64,000 nucleotides of DNA from Neisseria sp. Marseille-Q5346. Lineage in GTDB: Bacteria > Pseudomonadota > Gammaproteobacteria > Burkholderiales > Neisseriaceae. This document shows, in pieces, positions 20,504-31,932 of this stretch. The stretch is from the NCBI RefSeq assembly GCF_946902045.1, contig NZ_OX336253.1:930001-994000 (forward strand), written 5' to 3'. Under the pieces are notes generated by a model. It was not told the DNA's origin. It did not search any database and worked only from the letters and a program-made list of their open reading frames with translations. The first letter of the stretch is position 1, and every line of letters starts with the position of its first letter. The position numbers were made by a program, and so were the translations under genes.

Positions 20504-21604
20504 TTAATCAAACTGTTTTTGACCATTTCGGACAAACGGCAGCTTCAGTACACGTACGTCCACTTCTTTACCGCGCATCAGCACTTTGGCGATATCGCCG
20601 TCAAAATCTTTCGGTACGCGAGCGATGGCGATGGATTGTTTCAGGCTTGGAGAGAATACGCCGCTGGTGGTTTCGCCTTGGCCTTTGTCGGTCAACACTT
20701 CCATATGCGCGCGCAGGATGCCGCCTTTTTCGAGCAACAGGCCGACTTGTTTGACGGCAACACCTTTTTCTTTCAATGCTAGCAAGGCGGCTTTGCCGAC
20801 GAAATCGCGGCTTTCGTCTTTCAAATCAACCGTCCAGCCCATGCCTGCTTCGAGCGGGCTGGTGTCGTCGTCCATATCGTTGCCGTAGAGGTTCATGCCG
20901 GCTTCCATGCGCAGGGTGTCGCGCGCGCCGAGGCCGCAGGGCTGTACGCCGGCTTGTTGCAGGGCTTTGAAGAATGCGACGGCTTCGGTGCCGGGCAGGA
21001 TGACTTCGACGCCGTCTTCTCCAGTGTAGCCGGTGCGAGCGACAAACCAGTCGTTGCCCAAGTCTGCACCTTGGAACGGTTTGAGGTTGTGGACGACATC
21101 CGCCCATTCGGGTTTGACGGTCAGGAGTTTTTCAATGGCTTTAGGGCCTTGTACGGCAAGCATACCGAGGTCGTAGCGCGGATTGAAGGCGACGCCGAAT
21201 TCTTGTCCGACTTTGTGGAATTGCGCTGTGTCTTTTTCGCGGGTCGCACCGTTGGACACGATGCGGTATTGGGTTTCGGCTTCGTTGGTGCGGTAAACGA
21301 TTAAGTCGTCAATCACGCCGCCGTTATCGTTGAGCAAAGCGGAATAAAGGGCTTTGCCGACGAAGGCAAGTTTGGCAACGTCGTTGGCAATCAGTTTGCG
21401 GAAAAAGGCTTTGGCGTTCGCTCCGGCGACGTCGGTAACGAGCATGTGTGATACGTCGAACATACCGGCGTCGGTGCGCACGGCTTCGTGTTCGGCGATT
21501 TGCGAACCATAATGGATGGGCAGTTCCCAGCCGGCAAAATCGACCAGCTTCGCGCCTGCATCTTGATGGGCTTGATAAAACGGGGTGGTTTTTAGGGCAG
21601 TCAT
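20504..21604 (-). CDS. gcvT: glycine cleavage system aminomethyltransferase (T protein)
   Basis: GcvT releases ammonia from the aminomethyl-lipoyl arm and forms 5,10-methylene-THF. The 366 residues match the family. Visible landmarks are [68 protein letters not shown] and the C-terminal folate-barrel FVGKAAL. The ATG at 21604 is preferred over a TTG six bases upstream; GGAG lies about ten bases before. Expression is almost certainly controlled by the tandem glycine riboswitch upstream. Confidence 0.97.
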   Translation of the reverse strand: MTALKTTPFYQAHQDAGAKLVDFAGWELPIHYGSQIAEHEAVRTDAGMFDVSHMLVTDVAGANAKAFFRKLIANDVAKLAFVGKALYSALLNDNGGVIDDLIVYRTNEAETQYRIVSNGATREKDTAQFHKVGQEFGVAFNPRYDLGMLAVQGPKAIEKLLTVKPEWADVVHNLKPFQGADLGNDWFVARTGYTGEDGVEVILPGTEAVAFFKALQQAGVQPCGLGARDTLRMEAGMNLYGNDMDDDTSPLEAGMGWTVDLKDESRDFVGKAALLALKEKGVAVKQVGLLLEKGGILRAHMEVLTDKGQGETTSGVFSPSLKQSIAIARVPKDFDGDIAKVLMRGKEVDVRVLKLPFVRNGQKQFD

Positions 21605-21640
21605 TCTCAAGTTTCTCCGGATTTATTGTTCAGATGCCGC

Positions 21641-21658
21641 CCGCGCACCTGTGCGCGG
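21641..21658 (-). promoter_or_regulatory. hairpin between glycine riboswitch and gcvT start
   Basis: CCGCGCAC and GTGCGCGG are perfectly complementary. The hairpin lies between aptamer II and the gcvT ribosome site, in the place of an expression platform. No T run follows, which favours translation control or an accessory stem over intrinsic termination. Confidence 0.5.
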
Positions 21659-21666
21659 ATGACCCT

Positions 21667-21904
21667 ATCTGTCCTTGAACCTGAGATTTTCGGCCGTATC
21701 CGCTGAATGGCAAACCAGTCTGCTCACTGCTTTGCGCGGTTGTCTGAATGGTGGTTCAGACGGCCTTCTCCCCTTCGGTGGACGTTATTCAAACGCCGCT
21801 CTCCAGATTGTTTGTTTCAATGTGCAGTCCCTGATACCTGAGCGATTTAAGGGTGTCTGCGCCTTCGGTGGCTACATGTAGTTGGGTGTAGCTCTCTCCT
21901 GCAC
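21667..21904 (-). promoter_or_regulatory. tandem glycine riboswitch of gcvT
   Basis: Two aptamers are readable on the minus strand. Aptamer I (21904-21822) has P1 GTGCAG/CTGCAC, the core GGAGAGAG, CCACCGAAGG and CTCAGGTATCAGGGAC. Aptamer II (21808-21667) has P1 ATCTG/CAGAT, GGAGAG, CCACCGAAGGGG and CTCAGGTTCAAGGAC. The linker is 13 bases, as in cooperative glycine switches, which in the usual case turn on gcv genes when glycine is high. A canonical DUS with an imperfect facing arm is inserted in the variable stem of aptamer II. Confidence 0.93.
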
Positions 21905-22082
21905 ATGCTCCGATTATGGCTTGAATCGGCGGTTTGGGCAAGTGGCCGACGAATATTTATGATGTGAATATTCATCTTTTTATCAAAACGGCCGACCGCA
22001 AACCTTTGCGAAATTGCCGGATATGCGGCAAACGTTTTTGCAAAAGTCTCAGGCCGTCTGAAGCCCTTACCCGTTTTTCCTA

Positions 22083-22088
22083 TATAAT
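22083..22088 (+). promoter_or_regulatory. -10 element of ubiB
   Basis: TATAAT lies 30 bases before the ubiB ATG; no clear -35. The spacer from 21905 holds otherwise only a single DUS near 22051. Confidence 0.5.
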
Positions 22089-22117
22089 TCTGTTTTTTCG
22101 ATTTATCCGCGCCCACC

Positions 22118-23629
22118 ATGAACCGCCTCAAACGCATCAAAACCATCCTCTGCACGCTCTACCGCTACCGCCTCGCCGAGCTGATTGCCTCGCTGGTCCG
22201 TCCGGGTTGGGCACGGACTTTCCTCAATATGCTGCCGCAGTCGTCCAAGTTCAAACACGAGACGCCTGCCGTGCGCCTGCGTCTGGCTTTGGAAAGCCTG
22301 GGGCCGATTTTCATCAAATTCGGGCAGGTATTGTCCACGCGTCCCGATTTGATTCCGCATGATTACGCGGTCGAACTGGCCAGGTTGCAAGACAAAGTGC
22401 CGCCGTTTGACGCGCAGCTTTCACGCTCGCAAATCGAAAAATCGCTGGGCCAATCCATCGACACTTTATACGCGGAATTTGAAACCGAGCCTGTCGCCAG
22501 CGCGTCCATCGCCCAGGTACACAAAGCCCGCCTGCATTCGGGCGAACAGGTCGCAGTGAAAGTCTTGCGCCCCAACCTTTTGCCCGTTATCGAACAGGAT
22601 TTGTCGCTGATGCGCTTTGGCGCAGGGTGGGTGGAGCGTTTGTTTTCAGACGGCAAGCGTTTGAAGCCGCGCGAAGTGGTGGCCGAATTTGACAAATACC
22701 TGCACGACGAATTGGACTTGATGCGCGAAGCCGCCAATGCCAGCCAGCTCGGCCGCAACTTTCAAAACAGCGATATGCTGATTGTGCCGAAGGTGTTTTA
22801 CGACTACTGCACCAGCGACGTGCTGACCATCGAATGGATGGACGGTACGCCGGTATCGGACATCGCCAAACTCAAAGCCGACGGCATCGATTTGCACAAA
22901 CTTGCCGATTACGGCGTGGAAATCTTCTTCACGCAAGTTTTCCGCGACGGCTTTTTCCATGCGGATATGCACCCCGGCAATATTTTGGTCGCCACCGACA
23001 ACCGCTACATCGCCCTCGATTTCGGCATCGTCGGCACGCTGACCGACTATGACAAACGCTATCTCGCCATCAACTTCCTTGCCTTTTTCAACCGCGATTA
23101 CCACCGCGTCGCCACCGCCCACATCGAATCAGGCTGGGTGCCTGCCGACACGCGTGCGGAAGAGTTGGAAGCGGCTGTCCGCGCCGTGTGCGAGCCGGTG
23201 TTCAACAAACCGATTTCACAGATTTCCTTCGGCTTGGTGCTGATGCGCCTGTTTGAAGTCAGCCGCCGCTTCAATGTCGAAATCCAGCCGCAGCTTGTGT
23301 TGCTGCAAAAAACACTGCTCAACATCGAAGGCTTGGGACGCCAGCTTGATCCCGATTTGGACTTGTGGAAAACCGCCAAACCGTTTTTGGTGAAATGGAT
23401 GAACGAACAGGTCGGCCCCAAAGCCCTTTGGCGCAACCTCAAAAATGAAGCCCCTGACTGGGCGCAAATCATCCCTTCCCTACCGCGCAAAATCAATGCG
23501 TTGGTTGATGAAAACCGCCAGCAGGAAATGCGCGATGCCTATGTGCACTTGGTCAAAGTACAGCAACGCCAAAGCCTGTGGCTGGGTATAATTGCGGTTG
23601 TTTTGTTGCTGATTTTACTGTTTAAATAA
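22118..23629 (+). CDS. ubiB: ubiquinone biosynthesis accessory kinase-like protein UbiB
   Basis: UbiB is an atypical protein-kinase-like ATPase needed for ubiquinone synthesis, peripheral to the inner membrane. The 503 residues include the signature KxGQ motif ([20 protein letters not shown]), the Ala-rich nucleotide loop ([16 protein letters not shown]), the invariant lysine in VAVKVLRP, catalytic [12 protein letters not shown] and metal-binding LDFGIVGTL. Two C-terminal hydrophobic stretches end with [18 protein letters not shown]. Length is close to the proteobacterial norm of about 500-545. It stands alone. Confidence 0.94.
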   Translation: MNRLKRIKTILCTLYRYRLAELIASLVRPGWARTFLNMLPQSSKFKHETPAVRLRLALESLGPIFIKFGQVLSTRPDLIPHDYAVELARLQDKVPPFDAQLSRSQIEKSLGQSIDTLYAEFETEPVASASIAQVHKARLHSGEQVAVKVLRPNLLPVIEQDLSLMRFGAGWVERLFSDGKRLKPREVVAEFDKYLHDELDLMREAANASQLGRNFQNSDMLIVPKVFYDYCTSDVLTIEWMDGTPVSDIAKLKADGIDLHKLADYGVEIFFTQVFRDGFFHADMHPGNILVATDNRYIALDFGIVGTLTDYDKRYLAINFLAFFNRDYHRVATAHIESGWVPADTRAEELEAAVRAVCEPVFNKPISQISFGLVLMRLFEVSRRFNVEIQPQLVLLQKTLLNIEGLGRQLDPDLDLWKTAKPFLVKWMNEQVGPKALWRNLKNEAPDWAQIIPSLPRKINALVDENRQQEMRDAYVHLVKVQQRQSLWLGIIAVVLLLILLFK

Positions 23630-23657
23630 ACCGCAATACAGCTTTAAACTACATAAT

Positions 23658-23694
23658 AAAGGCCGTCTGAAATCTGATTTTCAGATGGCCTTTT
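23658..23694. terminator. bidirectional DUS terminator, one arm with a mismatch
   Basis: AAAGGCCGTCTGAAA pairs with TTTCAGATGGCCTTT (one G-T) between convergent ubiB and the ClC gene. Confidence 0.8.
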
Positions 23695-23704
23695 ATATGC
23701 CTAT

Positions 23705-25075
23705 CTATTCTTTTTTCTCATGCAGAACATGTCCGCTTTCGGCTTCGATATGCCGTCTGAAGCGCAAACCTGCGGCGTGGTAAAACGGATGCGGTGAGAA
23801 TTGGCGCGAGACTTGCGAAGCGAAGATGCACGTCAGCAGCATCCAAAACAGCAAATTCTGTCCGCCCGTCATTTCCATTACCACTACGGCGGCGGTCAAC
23901 GGCGATTGGGTCGCGGCGGCAAGGAATGCGGCCATGCAGAGCAAAACCGCGACATTGGACGCGTCGCCCAGTTGCGCGAAAGAGGCTATGTGTTCGCCTA
24001 TCATCGCGCCGATGGTTAACGACGGCGTGAAGATACCGCCGGGAATGCCTGCCCAGTAGCTGAACACGGTTGCCGCCCATTTTGCGGCTGCCAAGCCGAT
24101 TGGTGCTTCATACGCGCCTTTGAGTGCGGCGGCGGCTTCGTGATAGCCCGTGCCATAGGTTTTGCCTTGATAAAACGTACCGAGCAGCGCCAGCAAAATG
24201 CCCATTACAAAGGCGACCACCAACAAATGACGGCGGATGAAACTGCGCCAGCGCACCGGTGCGAATGCCGCCGCGCCGCGATACAAAAAGCTGCCGAACA
24301 ATCCGCCTGCCACGCCGCAAACGATGCCCGACACTGCGGCCCACATCAGCATATTTGGCAGCTCATGCCCTTGAAACCCTGAAAAATACGGGTTGTTGCC
24401 CTGTATCGCCACTTGAATGAAACCGGCCGCCAACACGCCCATCAGGATTTGGCGTTCCCAACGCAAAATCACGCCGCGCCCCAATTCTTCGATGGCAAAC
24501 ACCACGCCGGCCAAAGGCGCGTTAAACGCCGCCGCCAAACCGCCGGCCGCGCCTGCGGCAATCAAATCGTTTTCCTGCATGCCCCTAAACGCCAGCCCGT
24601 GCTTTTTACACCACGCGCCCCAAGCGTTCATGACCGCCGCACCCACTTGTACAGACGGCCCTTCCCTACCGATCGACGCCCCCAAAATCATGCCCAAAAA
24701 CGTCAGCGGAATCTTAAAAAAGGTTTCGCCCAGACGAATCAGACGGGTTTTCTGCGCGCCATACGGCAAAGACAACGAAGCGATGACCTGCGGAATACCG
24801 CTGCCGGAAGTGTACGGCGCAAATTTGCGCGTAAACCACGCCAAAAGCGGCAAGCCCAGCGGCAAAGCCACCCACGCAAACCACGGATATTTTCCCACCA
24901 ACAAAGCGTTCCATTCCAAAGCCAAATCCGCCAAACGCGCAAACAGCAAAGCCGTCAGGGCAACCAGCGCCGAGCCTGCCAGCAAAAACAGAAAAGCCAT
25001 GCTTTTTTTCGACAAGCGTTTGGTTTGGCGGATTTTGTGGGCGAGGCGCGCCGCCCAAGTCTGTGGAAATTTCAT
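23705..25075 (-). CDS. ClC-family chloride channel/transporter
   Basis: The 456-residue membrane protein has the ClC signatures: GSGIPQV (Cl- coordination), GREGPSVQ with the gating glutamate, and GIPGGIFTPSLTIGAMIG in the second half. Many hydrophobic helices are apparent. Without alignment I cannot say whether the proton glutamate of exchangers is present, so channel versus H+/Cl- exchanger is open. The ATG at 25075 begins MKFPQTWAARLAHKIRQTKR; the longer frame is a DUS-derived extension. Confidence 0.93.
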   Translation of the reverse strand: MKFPQTWAARLAHKIRQTKRLSKKSMAFLFLLAGSALVALTALLFARLADLALEWNALLVGKYPWFAWVALPLGLPLLAWFTRKFAPYTSGSGIPQVIASLSLPYGAQKTRLIRLGETFFKIPLTFLGMILGASIGREGPSVQVGAAVMNAWGAWCKKHGLAFRGMQENDLIAAGAAGGLAAAFNAPLAGVVFAIEELGRGVILRWERQILMGVLAAGFIQVAIQGNNPYFSGFQGHELPNMLMWAAVSGIVCGVAGGLFGSFLYRGAAAFAPVRWRSFIRRHLLVVAFVMGILLALLGTFYQGKTYGTGYHEAAAALKGAYEAPIGLAAAKWAATVFSYWAGIPGGIFTPSLTIGAMIGEHIASFAQLGDASNVAVLLCMAAFLAAATQSPLTAAVVVMEMTGGQNLLFWMLLTCIFASQVSRQFSPHPFYHAAGLRFRRHIEAESGHVLHEKKE

Positions 25076-25096
25076 AATAGGCACGCAGTAAATATG

Positions 25097-25136
25097 TTCA
25101 GACGGCCTTGATGTTTTTCTCAAAGGCCGTCTGAAA
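25097..25136 (-). terminator. DUS hairpin between argJ and the ClC gene
   Basis: TTCAGACGGCCTT and AAGGCCGTCTGAA flank a 13-base T-rich loop. Confidence 0.65.
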
Positions 25137-25152
25137 ACAAGGATAAAGGTTT

Positions 25153-26373
25153 TTAAGAACGGTAATCCGCGTTAATCGACACATACTCGTGCGACAAATC
25201 GCAGGTATAGACAACCGCCTCCGTATCGCCGCGTTGCAAATCGATGCGGACGGTGATTTCCGGACGGTTCATCACGGCTTGCCCTGCTTCTTCGGTATAG
25301 CTTTCCGCGCGGCCGCCGTTTTCGGCTACCAACACGTCATCCAGCCACATTTTCAAAGCATCGACATCCAAGTCTTCAATACCGGCATAGCCGACGGCGG
25401 CCAACAGACGGCCCAAGTTCGGGTCGGAGGCAAAGAACGCGGTTTTCACCAAAGGCGAATGGGCGACGGCATAAGCCACTTTGCGCGCCTCTTCACGGGT
25501 TTTCGCGTTTTGCACTTCAATCGTGATGAACTTGGTCGCACCCTCGCCATCACGGACAATCGCCTGCGCCAGTTCCAAAGCCAGCGAACCAAGCAAGGCT
25601 TTGAGCTGCGCATAGCGCGGATCGGCGGTATTGTCGATTTCGCTCTGACCGCAACGGCCTGTCGCCATAATCACGAAGCTGTCGTTGGTGCTGGTATCGC
25701 CGTCCACGGTAATCGTATTGAAACTTTCGTCTGCGATTTCTTGCGTCATCAGCTGCAAAATCGGTTGGGACACTTTGGCATCGGTGGCGATAAACGACAA
25801 CATGGTCGCCATGTTCGGATGAATCATGCCCGAGCCTTTGGCGATACCGGTAGCACGGACTGTGTGTTTCTCGCCGACCAAGCCCGTGCGTGAAGCGGCT
25901 TTCGGTACAGTATCCGTCGTCATGATGGCACGCGCCGCATCCGACCAAAATGCAGGGCGCACTTGCGGCAAAGCGGCCACGATTTTATCCACAGGCAGCG
26001 GCTCTAAAATCACGCCGGTCGAAAACGGCATAATCTGATTGGATTGGCAGCCGACCTGTTCCGCCGCCGCTGCGCACACTTTAATCGCGTCCAGACGGCC
26101 TTGTGCGCCGGTACCTGCATTGGCATTACCCGTATTGATGACTAAGGCACACACGCCGTCTTGGTCAAACAGATGCGACTTGGCGATATGCACCGGCGCG
26201 GCGCAGAAACGGTTTTGCGTAAACACCGCGCCCACCGTATGTCCGCCGCCCAACACCATCAGCGTCAAATCGTCGCGGTCTTGTTGCTTGATGCCGGCAC
26301 GACCTGTAAACAGACGGATGCCGTCGATTTCCAACAATTCGTCTGCACGTTTTTCAGTCAAATTTACAGCCAT
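25153..26373 (-). CDS. argJ: bifunctional ornithine acetyltransferase / N-acetylglutamate synthase
   Basis: ArgJ transfers acetyl from N-acetylornithine to glutamate in the cyclic arginine pathway and can also use acetyl-CoA. The 406 residues are typical length. The precursor self-cleaves at the Ala-Thr bond in MIHPNMATMLSFIATDA, giving alpha and beta chains with the Thr as nucleophile. TVDGDTSTNDSFVIMATG and the C-terminal DLSHEYVSINADYRS are diagnostic. The ATG at 26373 follows GGAGAAAATGAT. Confidence 0.97.
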   Translation of the reverse strand: MAVNLTEKRADELLEIDGIRLFTGRAGIKQQDRDDLTLMVLGGGHTVGAVFTQNRFCAAPVHIAKSHLFDQDGVCALVINTGNANAGTGAQGRLDAIKVCAAAAEQVGCQSNQIMPFSTGVILEPLPVDKIVAALPQVRPAFWSDAARAIMTTDTVPKAASRTGLVGEKHTVRATGIAKGSGMIHPNMATMLSFIATDAKVSQPILQLMTQEIADESFNTITVDGDTSTNDSFVIMATGRCGQSEIDNTADPRYAQLKALLGSLALELAQAIVRDGEGATKFITIEVQNAKTREEARKVAYAVAHSPLVKTAFFASDPNLGRLLAAVGYAGIEDLDVDALKMWLDDVLVAENGGRAESYTEEAGQAVMNRPEITVRIDLQRGDTEAVVYTCDLSHEYVSINADYRS

Positions 26374-26416
26374 ATCATTTTCTCCTGTTTTACACTATTT
26401 TCAGACGGCCTAAACG

Positions 26417-27115
26417 CTATACGCCCAATAAGGGAATCAAGATAGGCACCAATACCGCCGTCAATACGCCGTTGAGCGTCAAGCCCAAGCCGGCATATGC
26501 AGCCATACGGCGGCCGTATTCCAAAGACGCTGCAATACCCATCGCATGCGAGGCCGTACCCAAAGACATTCCTACTGAAGAAGGCATATACAACGTCCCT
26601 TTCAACACTTTATATCCGGCCATCTGTCCAAAAAGTCCGGCAATAATCACCGTTGCCGCCGTAATCGCCGGAATACCGCCGATAGACGCCGTGATTTCGA
26701 TCGCAATCGGGTTGGTCACCGATTTGGAAGCCAGCGACAAAATCACTTCGCGCGAAGCGCCCAGCCATTTGGCAAAATACACGCCCGTAACAATGCCTGT
26801 CACGCTACCCGCCAACTGCGACAACACCACCGGCAACCACTGGCTGCGGATACGGTCCCAATTTCGATAAAGCGGCACCGCCAGCAACACGACTGCCGGT
26901 TTCAACCAAAAATCAATAAAGTGCGAAGCAGAATGGTACAGCTCGTAATCGATGGCAAATACTTTCAAATACCCCATCAACACCAGCGTACTGATCAATA
27001 CCGGATTACACAGCACATTCCCCGTGCGCGCCCGAATCTGCACTGCCAAAGCATATACGGCCAAAGTCAGGAACAGCATGACCGAGGGCATGCGCAACAG
27101 CCCGTCTATATTCAT
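26417..27115 (-). CDS. lrgB: LrgB/CidB-family membrane protein
   Basis: The 232-residue multi-helix protein shows the LrgB signature: KPAVVLLAVPLYRNWDRIR, then SKSVTNPIAIEITASIGGIP and GTASHAMGIAASLEYGRRMA. LrgB/CidB proteins work with LrgA/CidA partners and have been linked to murein hydrolase control and to small-carboxylate transport. The start at 27115 is fixed by the TAATG junction with lrgA, where the stop TAA and start ATG share one base, indicating translational coupling. Confidence 0.92.
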   Translation of the reverse strand: MNIDGLLRMPSVMLFLTLAVYALAVQIRARTGNVLCNPVLISTLVLMGYLKVFAIDYELYHSASHFIDFWLKPAVVLLAVPLYRNWDRIRSQWLPVVLSQLAGSVTGIVTGVYFAKWLGASREVILSLASKSVTNPIAIEITASIGGIPAITAATVIIAGLFGQMAGYKVLKGTLYMPSSVGMSLGTASHAMGIAASLEYGRRMAAYAGLGLTLNGVLTAVLVPILIPLLGV

Positions 27116-27459
27116 TACATCCGCCTCCTGACCCACTCATGCACTTTGCCGGTCACCAACAATACGCAGATCGTACTGCCGATTGTGGCCGTCAAAATTG
27201 AAAACCAGTCGTTTGCAATCACGTCCAAATAGCTGATGACGGCCACGCAAGGCGGCACCAAAAACAAAGTCAGGTTTGCCATCAAAATATCTGCCAGCTC
27301 TCCCACCCAAGACAATTTGACCCAGCCGGCCTGAAGCGCGGCAAACAGCAAAGCCATGCCGACAATACTGCCCGGCAGTTTCAACCCCAAAATCCAAACG
27401 GTTGCCTCGCCCAAAGCCAAGCAACCCAATACCACCAATAAGGCACGAATAATATTCAT
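27115..27459 (-). CDS. lrgA: CidA/LrgA-family holin-like membrane protein
   Basis: The 114 residues form about four hydrophobic helices, the CidA/LrgA layout. LKLPGSIVGMALLFAALQAGWV and the following LTLFLVPPCVAVISYLDVI match the family core. The protein is the partner of the downstream lrgB gene. GGAG lies 11 bases before the ATG at 27459. Function is likely holin-like or as part of a carboxylate transporter; the sequence does not decide. Confidence 0.92.
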   Translation of the reverse strand: MNIIRALLVVLGCLALGEATVWILGLKLPGSIVGMALLFAALQAGWVKLSWVGELADILMANLTLFLVPPCVAVISYLDVIANDWFSILTATIGSTICVLLVTGKVHEWVRRRM

Positions 27460-27644
27460 TAAGCCGGTTTCTCCTTATCCTTTTTCAGACGGCCTCAAAA
27501 AATTTATTAATCATTGAATCATATCGTGCCACAGGCCGTCTGAAAAGGGAAGAAACGTCTTCCTTCAAGTTTAATGAAAGATAAGTATGATTACTCTAGC
27601 GGGTTGCTTAGGCAATGTCGAAACCCCTACCCTGCTTTTTGTCT
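27460..27644. other. spacer with widely spaced facing DUS copies
   Basis: TTTTTCAGACGGCC (27481) faces GGCCGTCTGAAAA (27533) with a loop of about 40 bases. No gene seen. Confidence 0.5.
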
Positions 27645-28391
27645 TTAACGGCCGCCGCAAACCGGGCATTCGGGATTACGTCTCACCCCGTATTGCTGCC
27701 ATTTTCCGCTCAACGCGTTATAGGTAGAAAGTTTGCCGTGCGACGGCGCACCGATTCCGATCAGTACTTTGAGCGCTTCGGCGGCTTGGGTCGTTCCGAT
27801 AACGCCGACCAATGGTGAAAAAACACCGAACAATGCACAAGCGCCGTCACTGGCTTGTTCGCCGTCAAACAGACAGGCATAGCAAGGCGTATCGGGAAAA
27901 TCGGGACGGTACACGGCGATTTGTCCGTCAAAGCCGACGGCCGCGGCGGAAACCAAAGGCGTGCGCGTGGCAACGGCGGCGCGGTTGACCGCCTGGCGCG
28001 TGGGATAATTGTCGGAACAATCGAGGATGATGTCGGCGGCGTTTGCCAATTCGACAAGCCTGGCCTCATCAAGAAATTCGGCAATGGCTGTAATGTGTGT
28101 TTGGCTGTTGATCTGTTTCAGACGGCCTTGCATGACCAAAGCCTTGTTTTTACCGATGTCGGCTTCGGTAAACGTGATTTGGCGTTGAAGGTTGGTCTCG
28201 TCGATGGTATCGGCATCGGCAATTGTCAGGCTGCCGATACCGGCGGCGGCAAGATACGGCAAGGCCGCCGCACCCAGCCCGCCGCAACCGACAACAAGCA
28301 CATGGGCGGCCAAGAGTTTTTCTTGGCCTTCGATACCAATTTCATCCAGCAGGATATGGCGGCTGAACCGCAGGAGTTGTTGATCGTTCAT
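27645..28391 (-). CDS. MoeB/ThiF-family adenylyltransferase
   Basis: This E1-like enzyme would adenylate the C-terminal Gly-Gly of a sulfur-carrier protein (MoaD or ThiS). The 248 residues show RFSRHILLDEIGIEGQEKLL at the N-terminus, the ATP loop VLVVGCGGLGAAALPYLAAA, ADADTIDETNLQRQ, the DCSDNYPTR stretch, and two zinc CxxC pairs (CYACLF and CPVCGG). The start MNDQQLLRF at 28391 fits the family; an ATG one codon upstream is equivalent. It lies next to a MoaC-like gene, which favours molybdopterin, but thiazole synthesis cannot be excluded. An intragenic DUS is at 28118. Confidence 0.88.
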   Translation of the reverse strand: MNDQQLLRFSRHILLDEIGIEGQEKLLAAHVLVVGCGGLGAAALPYLAAAGIGSLTIADADTIDETNLQRQITFTEADIGKNKALVMQGRLKQINSQTHITAIAEFLDEARLVELANAADIILDCSDNYPTRQAVNRAAVATRTPLVSAAAVGFDGQIAVYRPDFPDTPCYACLFDGEQASDGACALFGVFSPLVGVIGTTQAAEALKVLIGIGAPSHGKLSTYNALSGKWQQYGVRRNPECPVCGGR

Positions 28392-28400
28392 CATAATAAT

Positions 28401-28433
28401 AAGGCCGTCTGAAATCCAACGTTCAGACGGCCT
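28401..28433 (-). terminator. DUS hairpin between moaC-like and moeB-like genes
   Basis: AAGGCCGTCTGAA and TTCAGACGGCCT pair over 12 bases around a short loop. Confidence 0.65.
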
Positions 28434-28440
28434 GAATGGT

Positions 28441-28905
28441 TTAGAAATTAATATTTTCGTATGCGTTGTCAAACAGGAAAGGACGGCCTTCACTGCTGGT
28501 TTCGGATTCCAGGCGGATTCCGCTGAGCATCATATTGCGGTCAACGTCTTTCATCATGTCGTAAACGCTCAAGAGCGCCAAATTGAGGCCGGTCAGGGCT
28601 TCGGTGGCAATGCTGCCGTTGCTGTTCGCTTGGACGGTTAGCGTGGCCTTCAGGCAGGCCAGCTCAACGTTAATATCGAAATCAACCTGCACGCCGATGA
28701 TGCGTCCGGGCAGGTGCAGCGGAATCAGGTTGGCGGTCTGTTTGATGCTCTGAATGGCGGCAACGCGGGCGATGGTCAGGATACTTGCCTTTTCGGTGGC
28801 ATTCTCTATCAACACCCGTATCGCCTGCTGGCTCATGTTGACGGTGCCGACGGCGACGGCGGTGTGTTGTTCAGGAAAATCGGGCTGGTTGGGAAATTCA
28901 ATCAT
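28441..28905 (-). CDS. divergent MoaC-like protein
   Basis: MoaC makes cyclic pyranopterin monophosphate in molybdenum cofactor synthesis. The 154 residues follow the MoaC pattern: TIARVAAIQSIKQTANLIPL, then ATEALTGLNLALLSVYDMMK. By manual alignment to E. coli MoaC the LIPLCHP motif is replaced by LIPLHLP, so the catalytic His position is Leu; one of two Glu in the MEAL motif is Ala, and the C-terminal KSGGKSG is missing. The Lys before the first helix and the Asp/Lys of YDMxK remain. It may be inactive, altered or repurposed. Confidence 0.7.
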   Translation of the reverse strand: MIEFPNQPDFPEQHTAVAVGTVNMSQQAIRVLIENATEKASILTIARVAAIQSIKQTANLIPLHLPGRIIGVQVDFDINVELACLKATLTVQANSNGSIATEALTGLNLALLSVYDMMKDVDRNMMLSGIRLESETSSEGRPFLFDNAYENINF

Positions 28906-29017
28906 GGGTTTCTCGCCTCTGTTTTGATGGGCAATATTTTACGGCATTTTACAGACAGCGACCACGCAGCGGATATGGACGGCTTTTTTCCGGTTTGAAA
29001 TGTATCGGACGGCAGCA

Positions 29018-29047
29018 TTGGCAGTTTACAAAAATTTGCTATACAAT
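29018..29047 (+). promoter_or_regulatory. promoter of ppc
   Basis: TTGGCA (29018-29023), 16 bases, TATACAAT (29040-29047); the ATG is 46 bases beyond. Confidence 0.6.
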
Positions 29048-29071
29048 GGATTCACGATACACCCAAATTAA

Positions 29072-31795
<2,724 letters not shown>

Positions 31796-31805
31796 GGCAG
31801 CACGG

Positions 31806-31840
31806 AAAGGCCGTCTGAAACAATTTTCAGACGGCCTTTT
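31806..31840 (+). terminator. DUS-pair intrinsic terminator of ppc
   Basis: AAAGGCCGTCTGAAA and TTTCAGACGGCCTTTT form a perfect hairpin with a T run. Confidence 0.85.
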
Positions 31841-31889
31841 ATCATAAAAACACACCAGCATTGCGGCTGTTTTGAGTACCTTCACAATA

Positions 31890-31898
31890 TGCTATAAT
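31890..31898 (+). promoter_or_regulatory. extended -10 promoter of ychF
   Basis: TGCTATAAT has both the TATAAT (31893-31898) and the extended TG; the context GCTATAATCCG matches the 1030 promoter. Confidence 0.6.
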
Positions 31899-31932
31899 CC
31901 GCCGTTAAACTTTTATCTTTTCAGGAAAAACC

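Noticed and set aside
22834..23052. Short alternative-frame ORFs inside ubiB
   Set aside because: They overlap catalytic motifs of UbiB and have Arg/His-rich composition typical of shifted frames.
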